A stretch of DNA of 64,000 bases, taken from positions 186,001 to 250,000 of the forward strand of contig JAENYV010000004.1 in the NCBI GenBank assembly GCA_016841605.1, read 5' to 3'. A model generated the notes under the pieces. That model ran no database searches, had not been told where the DNA came from, and worked only from the letters and a program-made list of their open reading frames with translations. The translations under genes were made by a program, and so were the position numbers. Below are positions 17,880-25,950 of the stretch, piece after piece. The DNA is from Dethiobacter alkaliphilus (GTDB lineage: Bacteria > Bacillota > Dethiobacteria > DTU022 > UBA8154). Position 1 is the first letter of the stretch. Each line of letters opens with the position of its first letter.

Positions 17880-18923
17880 ATGTTTATTAAACACATAAGA
17901 TGGGGATGTATTATCTTTATTACTATTTTGCTGTTTCTTGTGGGAGCTTCTTTTGGATGTCAGCCTGCTCAAGAAGAAAAGTCATCGAATCTAAATACAG
18001 CGGTTGAGGATGAAAAATGGAATCTTGATTTTGCTACTGGATTTGAATTTTCAATGTTTGTGCACAAAGATATATTTCCACCTTTTTTTGATGAGATAAA
18101 TGAAAAAACAAACGGTAGGGTTGTTATAAACGATTATTTTGATGGTGAACTTTTTGGTCACGTTGAAGCAATTCAAGCTATAAATCAGGGCACATGTGAT
18201 ATAGCCTATGGTTCCATTGCTTACTATGCAGGTTTTAACCCAGTGTTTAATTATGGCAGTTATTGGTTTTTAGATGATTTTGTTGATTCTTATAATGAAC
18301 TCTTTGAACTTACAGATCAATTACTCCAAAAATCTAATATGAAATTACTTGCTTTTATACCAATGAGCTGGAATGCAATTGGAAGTGTTTACCCAATCAC
18401 TATGCCTGAGGATATAAAAGGGAAAAGAATAAGAGGTGCTTCAGGGGGCGAAATCGCTGTTATTGAATCATATGGCGGAATCCCGGCGTCCTTATCTCCC
18501 GGGGAAATGCATGATGCTCTACATAAGGGTGCGATTGACGGTGTCCTATCGGTTTTGGCAGGCCTTGAAACAATGCATTTACAAGAAGTTATAACTGATG
18601 TCACATACCCAACCGGAATTCCAGTCTATGCTGTTGCTATGAATTTAAACCTCTGGGAAAGCCTACCTAATGATATTCAGCAGGTTTTCAAGCAGGCTAG
18701 CGAAAATCTTTTTAATTCATCGGTAGAGCTAGGCCGTGAATGGGACGAAAAGACTCTGAAGTTCTTTGAAGACGAGGGTATGAAAATCCATAAATTAACG
18801 GAAGAAGAATATGACATATGGAGAGAAGCAACCGAGCCGGCTTATAACAGTTTTATTAGTCTTTGCGAAGAGGCTGGGGAGGGAGATACGGCAAAAAGGT
18901 TAATAGAGTTGTTAAAAAAATAA
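17880..18923 (+). CDS. TRAP transporter substrate-binding protein, DctP family
   Basis: 347-residue lipoprotein that captures an organic acid outside the membrane for a TRAP permease. The N-terminal hydrophobic segment ends in a lipobox with Cys27 (SFGCQ). The body shows the DctP pattern, including the GKRIRGASGGE segment around the domain hinge and a helical C terminus. ATG at 17880 follows GGGAGGG; the in-frame TTG at 17865 overlaps that ribosome site. It is expressed from operator-bearing promoter C. The membrane component lies 405 bases downstream, separated by a transposase relic. Confidence 0.88.
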   Translation: MFIKHIRWGCIIFITILLFLVGASFGCQPAQEEKSSNLNTAVEDEKWNLDFATGFEFSMFVHKDIFPPFFDEINEKTNGRVVINDYFDGELFGHVEAIQAINQGTCDIAYGSIAYYAGFNPVFNYGSYWFLDDFVDSYNELFELTDQLLQKSNMKLLAFIPMSWNAIGSVYPITMPEDIKGKRIRGASGGEIAVIESYGGIPASLSPGEMHDALHKGAIDGVLSVLAGLETMHLQEVITDVTYPTGIPVYAVAMNLNLWESLPNDIQQVFKQASENLFNSSVELGREWDEKTLKFFEDEGMKIHKLTEEEYDIWREATEPAYNSFISLCEEAGEGDTAKRLIELLKK

Positions 18924-18965
18924 AAAAACATAATTATAATCAAGTTTCTTCAGGAAGTTTTTGGA

Positions 18966-19011
18966 CCCTGAACCTACGTTTGGTATAATTAAGGCAAACA
19001 TAGGTTCAGGG
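18966..19011 (+). repeat. 17-bp inverted repeat
   Basis: CCCTGAACCTACGTTTG (18966-18982) pairs with 18995-19011 with one mismatch around a 12-base loop. It lies just before a transposase remnant and has no U-tract, so it may be the end of the lost insertion sequence or an mRNA stabilising hairpin between dctP and the permease gene. Confidence 0.65.
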
Positions 19012-19020
19012 AGCGGATTT

Positions 19021-19270
19021 TATTAGCGCAACAAGAACCACGACCATCTGAAATGCTTGCACATATTTATCTCCAATACAAAAGCGTTTATTACCGGAAT
19101 TTATCACGGCTTGGATTCAAGCATTTACAGTCTTTTCCGGATGAATTTTGTTACCGTTTTTAAGCGTAGAAACTTTAAGGGTCAACTGCCGACCGATTAC
19201 TCAATGCTTGCGCTTCAACAAGCACGGTTACTTATGATGAGCTTACAACCTCGGCTTTGCTGAGTTAGCT
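19021..19270 (+). pseudogene. Relic of an ISXO2/IS1595-type transposase C terminus
   Basis: Reading across three frames gives pieces typical of ISXO2-like transposase tails: YRNLSRLGFKHLQSFPDEF then CYRF, next RRNFKGQL, and last STVTYDELTTSALLS. At least two frameshifts and in-frame stops separate them, and the N-terminal two thirds are gone. This is a dead remnant and not a 68-residue gene. It sits inside what should be a continuous dctP-dctQM operon and explains the unusual gap. Confidence 0.7.
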
Positions 19271-19327
19271 TGATAATCATGAAAACAAATTGTAAACCCT
19301 TAACCGCTTGGGAGGTAAATTGCACCG

Positions 19328-21190
19328 ATGCAAATTATTAGCAGGTTCGTCAATAAGGTTAATTCCTTTACCGGAACTATTTCAGCAGTATTATTATTGG
19401 TCATAGTTTTCTTTGTGTTTGGTAACGCAGTTTCAAGGTTTGCGGGATATCCGCTTGTAGGGCTTTTTGAATTGACGATATTAGGTATGGTTATTCTTAC
19501 GTTTATCGGTAGCGGTTATGCTTTAAAGGAAAAAGCACATATAAGCGTTGATGTAATAACACCTTATCTACAAAATGAGATAAGTAAGTTATTAGAATTA
19601 ATTGCATATATAATAATACTTTTATATTCGGTTTATTTGCTTTGGTTGACATCTTCTTGGTTCTTCTATACTCTGAATGTTGGTATGACAACCGCTGCTA
19701 CTGTTATTCCAATTCCAATATGGTTTTTAGTTCTGATAATGACTGTGGGATTCTTATTGATTACTGCACAAGCGATAGTTAACTTGGTTAACAGTTCCTA
19801 TGATATATTCTCAATTGTATCAACGGGCAATTCAAAAGTTATAGTTAAATTTTTCGTCGGAATATTATTTATAATTATAGCGCTAGTCCTGTCATATTTA
19901 TATTTTAATCCTATTGCCACAATATTTATTATTTTATTTATATTAATATTAGCAAGAATCCCAATATCTTTTGCTATAGGAATAGCTGGAATTATTACTT
20001 TATATAGTATGGTAGGCGCCGAAAGAATAGTACAGGTTCCGGGGTTTATGCTTAAAGCTGTCCAATCTTGGCCACTTACTGCAGCGCCGCTTTTCATTTT
20101 TGGTGGTATCTTAATGGGCGAAGCAGGGATAGTTGAAAGTTTATTCAACTTTATTGAATCTTTTCTTAAAAGAGTACCTTCTCCTTTATTAATTGCCACC
20201 ATTATAACAGGTTTCGTTTTTTGTTCCATAACCGGCTCCTCCATTGCAGCACATGCTGTTATTGCTTCACTTTGCCTACCGGTTTTAGCTGAAAAGGGAT
20301 ATAATAGAAGCTTGTCGATTGGAGTTGTCGGCTCTTCAACAGTAGGGACATTAATACCGCCTTCTACGGCATTTATTATGTTTGCAGTTATTACCGGAGT
20401 GTCTTTAGGTAAGCTCTTCATGGCAGGGATCGGCCCTGCTGTTTTTCTTTTCGGTCTTTACGTCATATATGTTATTGCACATTCATTGATTAAAAAAGAA
20501 ACGATCAAAAAACTCGAACAAGATAACAACCGGGCAAAAGAAACTACTTACTTTTGGTCAGGGTTAGGGGCTATTTTGTCTCCTGTTATTATCTTGGGAG
20601 GTATTTACCTTGGTTTATATACTCCAACTGAAGGCGCTGGGGTATTCGCTGTCTATGCTCTAGTTTGCGGGTTTTTAACTAAAAAATTAGACTGGTCAAA
20701 AATACAAAAAGCTTTTTATGAAAGTGTTAGCTTATCTCTAATGGTTCTTTTTATAATGGCAAATGCAGATGTTTATTCAAAAGCTTTGGTTCAAAGTCGG
20801 ATAATTCACGATTTGACCATGCTTATTCAACAAACAATTTCAACAGCGCCTACTTTTTTGCTTGTTTTATTTTTTTTATTAGTTCTTGCCGGTATGTTTA
20901 TGGACGCAATGAGTTTGATGGTTATTACTCTTCCAGTGATGTACCCGGTAGCTATAGAGCTAGGTATTGAACCATTATATATGGGTGTTTTTTATATTAT
21001 TTCCGGTGAAATTGCATTGCTTACACCACCAGTCGGGATCAATATTTTTGTTCTGCAAAGTATTACCAGGGTTTCCGTTTTATACCTCTTAAAAAGTCTG
21101 GCCCCGTTTCTTATTATGATGATATTAACAATAGTTGTAACATATCTGTTTCCAACGATTGTTACCTGGTTGCCAAGTATAATGTTTTAA
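19328..21190 (+). CDS. TRAP transporter fused permease, DctQM type
   Basis: 620-residue membrane protein joining the small DctQ subunit (about residues 1-165, four membrane helices) to the large DctM subunit (about 180-620, around twelve helices). DctM hallmarks include the PLFIFGGILMGEAGI segment, GTLIPPSTAFIMF and TPPVGINIFVLQ. It uses a sodium or proton gradient to import the acid delivered by the DctP protein at 17880. ATG at 19328 lies after TTGGGAGGTAAA. It is followed by a strong terminator at 21289. Regulation is presumably shared with promoter C through read-through of the transposase relic. Confidence 0.9.
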   Translation: MQIISRFVNKVNSFTGTISAVLLLVIVFFVFGNAVSRFAGYPLVGLFELTILGMVILTFIGSGYALKEKAHISVDVITPYLQNEISKLLELIAYIIILLYSVYLLWLTSSWFFYTLNVGMTTAATVIPIPIWFLVLIMTVGFLLITAQAIVNLVNSSYDIFSIVSTGNSKVIVKFFVGILFIIIALVLSYLYFNPIATIFIILFILILARIPISFAIGIAGIITLYSMVGAERIVQVPGFMLKAVQSWPLTAAPLFIFGGILMGEAGIVESLFNFIESFLKRVPSPLLIATIITGFVFCSITGSSIAAHAVIASLCLPVLAEKGYNRSLSIGVVGSSTVGTLIPPSTAFIMFAVITGVSLGKLFMAGIGPAVFLFGLYVIYVIAHSLIKKETIKKLEQDNNRAKETTYFWSGLGAILSPVIILGGIYLGLYTPTEGAGVFAVYALVCGFLTKKLDWSKIQKAFYESVSLSLMVLFIMANADVYSKALVQSRIIHDLTMLIQQTISTAPTFLLVLFFLLVLAGMFMDAMSLMVITLPVMYPVAIELGIEPLYMGVFYIISGEIALLTPPVGINIFVLQSITRVSVLYLLKSLAPFLIMMILTIVVTYLFPTIVTWLPSIMF

Positions 21191-21288
21191 TAGCACATAG
21201 ATCTTTCGGATTCTGTGCTTAAGACCCATCTTCTAAGCTGCCATACCGCCATATATCGGGCTTATGGGGTTAACCCTACCCAAAAAAA

Positions 21289-21327
21289 ATAGCAAAAAAG
21301 CAGGCAATTGACCTGCTTTTTTGCTAT
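21289..21327 (+). terminator. Rho-independent terminator after the DctQM gene
   Basis: Stem ATAGCAAAAAAGCAGG pairs with CCTGCTTTTTTGCTAT around CAATTGA. It is A-tract/T-tract rich and so likely works in both directions. Confidence 0.85.
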
Positions 21328-21445
21328 ACATTTAGCTTATTTTCCAAATTTATTAAAATTTTAATTCAAGAGTAAATAATGATATAATTTTTGTGTTAAT
21401 ATTTATTCAAAAGGTGAAAAACATTAAAAAGTGTGTAAAATATTA

Positions 21446-21500
21446 TTGACAAAGGCCCGTGTGGTGCTTATAATTTAAATGTATACCGATTGGTCGATAG
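21446..21500 (+). promoter_or_regulatory. Promoter with TetR-type operator, site D
   Basis: TTGACA (21446-21451), 17-base spacer, TATAAT (21469-21474), then palindrome CCGATTGGTCGAT (21486-21498). It is the fourth module 1 operator and drives the TAXI-type transporter genes. The leader is about 180 bases and carries AAAAAGGATGATGTAG near 21573, a two-codon ORF after a Shine-Dalgarno-like sequence. Confidence 0.82.
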
Positions 21501-21658
21501 ACGATGTGCAGCAAAACTTTTGCTAGGGTGGTGAGGCTAAAATCTAATATTTAATAAATCAACAAAAGCAAAAAAAGGATGATGTAGGCAATAATTGGAC
21601 TGTTATGGTTGGACCTGAAGAAAAATATTTTAGTTAAAGAGATGAGGAGGGTTTAAGA

Positions 21659-22795
21659 ATGAAAATAAAATGTACTTTAAAAGAGAAGAACCTAAGAAGG
21701 CATTATTTTAAGAAAAGATATTTTGGGGTTATCTGTGTGTTGTTGATTGCTATTGGTTTGATGATTGTCGGATGCCAATCTACTCCCAAGCAGACTTCAC
21801 TTCCAACTGAGAACGAAAATACACCTTCTACTACGGAAGAAATGCCGTCAATCGTCGGGCTTGGAACGCATCCTATCGGAGGAACTTTTTATGCCGTCGG
21901 AACAGGGTTGTCAAAAGTGATTAGCGATAATTCGCCAATCAAAGTGGTAGTACAACCTGCCGGCGGGCCCAATGCCTTTATTCCTTCTATGGAAACCGGA
22001 GAGCTTGAACTGGGTTTAATAGCTAGCAATGATGCAGCTTGGGCCTATAACGGAGGAACTAGCTACGACAAAGCATGCAAGAACTTGCGGGTTTTAGTTA
22101 GTGGCCACAGAATACCTATTATTCCAGTGGCAGTACGGCTTGATTCCAATATTAAGACACTTACAGATTTAGAAGGTAAGAGGGTTGGTAACGGATACGG
22201 AGGAAATCTGGAAGCGCAGCAGAGTATAAGCGCTGCCTTAGAATCCGTTGGCCTTAGTTGGGATGATGTAGAAAAGGTACCTGTACCTGATGCTAATTCT
22301 AGTTTTCGTGCCCTGCAGGAAGGACGTCTTGATGCAACTTTCGGTGCTACACCAATAGGTGCTCAGGGCCTGGAGGTTGACTCGTTAACTCCTTTGCATT
22401 CACTGAATTATGGTGATTTATCCCCCGAGCAGGCAGCTAACCCGCCAAAGGAGAAAGTTGAAGCTCTCATTAAGTACTTACCCGGTTCAAAGATAGCAGC
22501 ATGGGAGAAGACAGGAATACTCAAATCGGATACGACCCTCATTATTTCTATTGCATGGTTGGCCGCTTCGTTAAAACTTAGTGATGATGCCGCCTATGAA
22601 ATTACCAAATGCCTTTACGAAAACGTCGAGGAACTTCAGGCTCAACATGTATTATTAGGTGATTGGAAGCATGAAACTATGTTCGATCCCAGTCCCTATG
22701 CTCCATATCATGAGGGAGCTGTGCGCTTCTGGAAAGAAAAGGGCTTGTGGACTCAAGAAGCCGAGGAGAACCAAAAGAGGCTTCTTGAACAGTAG
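21659..22795 (+). CDS. TAXI-family TRAP solute-binding lipoprotein (module 1)
   Basis: 378-residue TAXI (TRAP-associated extracytoplasmic immunogenic) receptor. The lipobox is IVGC with Cys39 after a basic 20-residue N terminus. The mature part opens with the family-type motif GTHPIGGTFYAVGTGLSKV, and two alpha/beta lobes follow. ATG follows GAGGAGGG. It belongs with the fused permease at 23114, although a structured RNA-like element lies between them. Two related receptors occur in module 2 (30052 and 33540). Ligand unknown; known TAXI systems take dicarboxylates or amino acids such as glutamate. Confidence 0.9.
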   Translation: MKIKCTLKEKNLRRHYFKKRYFGVICVLLIAIGLMIVGCQSTPKQTSLPTENENTPSTTEEMPSIVGLGTHPIGGTFYAVGTGLSKVISDNSPIKVVVQPAGGPNAFIPSMETGELELGLIASNDAAWAYNGGTSYDKACKNLRVLVSGHRIPIIPVAVRLDSNIKTLTDLEGKRVGNGYGGNLEAQQSISAALESVGLSWDDVEKVPVPDANSSFRALQEGRLDATFGATPIGAQGLEVDSLTPLHSLNYGDLSPEQAANPPKEKVEALIKYLPGSKIAAWEKTGILKSDTTLIISIAWLAASLKLSDDAAYEITKCLYENVEELQAQHVLLGDWKHETMFDPSPYAPYHEGAVRFWKEKGLWTQEAEENQKRLLEQ

Positions 22796-22837
22796 AGAAA
22801 ATATCTTATAAAAAAATTAATACTGAGTGGAGATAGA

Positions 22838-23024
22838 GTGGTAGCCCCTTGTAGGAGTGATGAAACCTTTTTGTGAAGGTAAAGCAAAGGGACGGAAATT
22901 ACTTAGACTTAGCTTGTTAACTTTAAGGGATGAACTAATTATTGGTTTAGGTGAGGAGAGCCGTATGAGTTAAAGATACGGCTCGAGGAGGGCCTTGGGG
23001 TGAAAATCCCAAGGCTGCTACCAT
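22838..23024 (+). ncRNA. Candidate structured RNA (HEARO/omega-RNA- or group II intron-like)
   Basis: A compact element closed by GGTAGC (22840-22845) pairing with GCTACC (23017-23022). Inside are a perfect 9-bp stem GAGCCGTAT/ATACGGCTC (22958-22984) and an 8-bp stem GCCTTGGG/CCCAAGGC (22992-23015). The phrase GGTGAGGAGAGCCGTATGAG resembles RNA parts of mobile elements, and I think of HEARO (IscB-associated) RNAs or group II intron fragments, but I cannot decide. No nuclease or reverse transcriptase gene is attached. It lies between the TAXI receptor and its permease, so it is also part of their mRNA. Confidence 0.55.
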
Positions 23025-23113
23025 AATATTGTAGAACATTGACTGTAGTTTGATTTTTCAAAGTACAGTTTTTCAGGAGACACTATCTATTAGAGAGGTG
23101 GACTAACAGAACA

Positions 23114-25126
23114 GTGTTAATTAAAAATCGGAAACCTAAACCGCTTGATAAAACAAAGGGCCAGGTAATAGATAATGAGAAGAAAAGTTCTATTAGCTTA
23201 TCGGGGCCGCTTGGAGTGGTGCAACGTGTGATCATGTGCTTAATCCCAATTATAGGAGTTTTTTTCATTTTAAATGTGCACATGTACCTCGGTTGGTATT
23301 TCTATACTGAACAGTACGTCGGCGTCATAATAACACTAATTTTGGCAGCAACATTCCTTTCTACCCCTGTCTCCAAACATTCTCAACGTAAACATCTGCC
23401 CTGGTACGACATGATTCTGGCACTGTTGGCACTGCCGGCAGGCCTCTACCTTACTTGGCAGTACCCGAATATTGCAGTAAAATTGGGAGAAATTACGCCT
23501 GAACGTGTTGTTATAGGAATGATTATGATACTGCTCGTTTTGGAGGCAATGCGACGTGTTGCCGGGTGGGTACTGGTAATTGTTGTAGGTGTATTTATTT
23601 TATACGGCCGTTTTGGCTATTTCTTACCTGGTGCGCTGCAAGGTCTTCCCATGTCGTGGGAGAAGCTAGTGGTTTATCTTTATGTTGATCCTAACAGTAT
23701 GCTTAATCTAATAACTTTGGCTGCCGGAATTGCCTTAGCCTTTATTTTGTTCGGCCAAGTGATGATTATGTTCGGAGGAGGCAAACATCTTAATGACGTG
23801 GCTTTACTGGCCCTTGGTCGCTTTCGTGGCGGGGCTGCCAAGTCGGCAATATTAGGTACGAGTCTCATCGGTACACTTACCGGTGGTGCTGTTCCAACCG
23901 CCTTACTTTCAGGTTCAGTAACCATTCCGATGATGCTTCGTAGTGGCTACTCACCGTCGATGGCCGGAGCAATAGTATCTGTTTCTGCTTCGGGAAGCAA
24001 CATAATGCCGCCGGTTATGGGTGTGGTCGCTTTTTTAATGGCTGAATACTTAGGTGTTAGTTACGCTGATGTGGTCATTGCAGCTATTGTTCCCGCCTTA
24101 CTCTTCTATATTGTTTGTTTTTTGCAGGTTGACCTAGAAGCTGCAAAATTGGGGATACGAGGCTTGCCCAAATCTGAACTTCCTACTAAAGAAGTCTTAC
24201 GGGAAGCATGGGTTGTTGCCCCTTGCTTGGTTATTCTTGTTTACGTTTTAATAATTTTGCGTCTCAGTGCAACTACAGCAGGTGTTATCTCAGCCATTAC
24301 GGCGCTGCCGCTACTTATGATAGTCAAGACCGGACGGGGAAACTTTAAAAAGCGTATTCTGGATTCGCTTGAAACCACCGGTGGGTTGATGGTGAATTTG
24401 GGTGCAATAATTGCCGGAGCAGGCATCATCGTTGGCATTGCTAATGTGAGTGGCTTTGGCTTCAATGTAGCTTATGCACTAGTGAGTGTGGGTCAAAATA
24501 ATTTATTACTGCTTCTTTTACTCGCAGCTATAGCCAGTATTATTCTAGGGATGGGTATGCCTTCAGTGCCTGCCTATGCATTAGTTGCTACCCTTGTCGC
24601 TCCGGCTTTGGAGCAACTCGGTGTGACTCCGATGGCAGCACATTTATTCATTTTTTACTTCTCTATGGTCTCTAACTGGACTCCACCGGTCGCTTTCGCC
24701 TGCTTTGCTGTTTCGACCATCTCGGGAGATAATCCTTTCCGTACGGGTTTTGTCTCTATGCGTCTTGGCCTACTGGCATATATATTACCTTTTTTATTTG
24801 TTTATTCGCCGGCGTTATTGTTAATTGGCGATAACTTGTCTATTATTATTCTCTCAATATCAACGGCAATTGTCGGTACTATTATCCTTGCCGTCGGGTT
24901 AATCGGTTATCTGTTCCGGAATGTTCCAATAGTTCGCCGGGTATTATTTTGCATAGCCGGTTGTTTTCTTTTATTTCCAATTGTGGAAAGTACGGCTTTG
25001 CATTGTATATTAGTAAATGTCGTTGGTTTAATATTGGCGGTGTTACTTACGCTGTGGGAGTTGCATAGTTATCGTTCCACGACAATGTCTTTTTCGAAAG
25101 AGCATATTGCAGTTGAAAAACAATAA
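23114..25126 (+). CDS. TRAP transporter fused permease, TAXI type (module 1)
   Basis: 670-residue 4TM/12TM fused permease of the kind that works with TAXI receptors. Many hydrophobic helices are visible, with conserved segments GTLTGGAVPTALLSGSVTIP, ASGSNIMPPVMGVVAFLMAE and GMGMPSVPAYALV. The likely start is GTG at 23114, with GAGAGGTG about 13 bases upstream, which is long; a later start cannot be excluded. Imports an organic acid with Na+ or H+. The counterpart in module 2 is at 31512. Confidence 0.88.
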   Translation: MLIKNRKPKPLDKTKGQVIDNEKKSSISLSGPLGVVQRVIMCLIPIIGVFFILNVHMYLGWYFYTEQYVGVIITLILAATFLSTPVSKHSQRKHLPWYDMILALLALPAGLYLTWQYPNIAVKLGEITPERVVIGMIMILLVLEAMRRVAGWVLVIVVGVFILYGRFGYFLPGALQGLPMSWEKLVVYLYVDPNSMLNLITLAAGIALAFILFGQVMIMFGGGKHLNDVALLALGRFRGGAAKSAILGTSLIGTLTGGAVPTALLSGSVTIPMMLRSGYSPSMAGAIVSVSASGSNIMPPVMGVVAFLMAEYLGVSYADVVIAAIVPALLFYIVCFLQVDLEAAKLGIRGLPKSELPTKEVLREAWVVAPCLVILVYVLIILRLSATTAGVISAITALPLLMIVKTGRGNFKKRILDSLETTGGLMVNLGAIIAGAGIIVGIANVSGFGFNVAYALVSVGQNNLLLLLLLAAIASIILGMGMPSVPAYALVATLVAPALEQLGVTPMAAHLFIFYFSMVSNWTPPVAFACFAVSTISGDNPFRTGFVSMRLGLLAYILPFLFVYSPALLLIGDNLSIIILSISTAIVGTIILAVGLIGYLFRNVPIVRRVLFCIAGCFLLFPIVESTALHCILVNVVGLILAVLLTLWELHSYRSTTMSFSKEHIAVEKQ

Positions 25127-25404
25127 TACAAATATTCAAGTTGCCTCTATTAGGTAATCTTACAAAAATTTTAAAGAAAATTAAAACATTTGTATTTAAA
25201 ATATTAGTAATTTTTGCCTTGCTCTCATCTTAGACGTGCGACAAAAGAAATAATACTTTTATGCAGTGGAATCATCCTCGTTTAACTTTGGGAAAAACCC
25301 GATTAACTTATTTATTGAGAAGCCTACTTAACTTACTCTAAGGATATCAGACTTTTGAAAAGATCAAAAGTGCCGGCGAGAGGCCGGCGAGAGAGGAGAA
25401 AAAG

Positions 25405-25950
25405 ATGACCCGGCAAGAAAAGAAATTTTCCGGTGTTGCGCTTGAAGGTAAACACCGTATCAACCTTACGGTAAACGGACAGCTCTACGAATTGGCAATA
25501 GGAAGAGGAGCAGGTAAGGTTAATCCAAGCGATACCCTTTCCTTTACACTCAGGGAGACTCTTGGGCTTACCGGGACAAAAGTATCCTGCGACAGCGGTG
25601 CCTGCGGGGCATGTACCGTGCTCATGGACGGACGAGCGGTTCTATCCTGCATGATGTTGAGCATTGAATGTGATGGAAAAGAGGTTACTACAATTGAAGG
25701 ACTGAAGGATCCCAAAACAGGAGAACTTGATCCCCTGCAGCAGTCATTTATCGATCATACGGCCTTTCAGTGCGGCTTCTGCACTCCTGGAATGATCATG
25801 AGTTCCAAGGCCTTACTGAATGATAATCCTTCTCCAACGGAAGAAGAGGTAAAAGAGGCTCTTTCGGGTAATTTTTGCCGGTGTATTACTCATTACCATG
25901 TTGTGGATGCTGTAATGGATGCAGCCAAAAAGGGAGTGGAGAGTAAATGA
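25405..25950 (+). CDS. Molybdenum hydroxylase, small [2Fe-2S] subunit (copy 2)
   Basis: 181-residue [2Fe-2S] subunit with CDSGACGAC plus a fourth cysteine in the ferredoxin domain, and CGFC...CRC in the helical domain. It differs from the 802 copy by few residues, and the 50-base leader (GATCAAAAGTGCCGGC, then a purine-rich ribosome site) is also shared. The start of the large-subunit gene overlaps its stop (ATGA). No module 1 operator precedes it, so the trio may be constitutive, separately controlled, or reached by read-through from promoter D. Confidence 0.93.
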   Translation: MTRQEKKFSGVALEGKHRINLTVNGQLYELAIGRGAGKVNPSDTLSFTLRETLGLTGTKVSCDSGACGACTVLMDGRAVLSCMMLSIECDGKEVTTIEGLKDPKTGELDPLQQSFIDHTAFQCGFCTPGMIMSSKALLNDNPSPTEEEVKEALSGNFCRCITHYHVVDAVMDAAKKGVESK

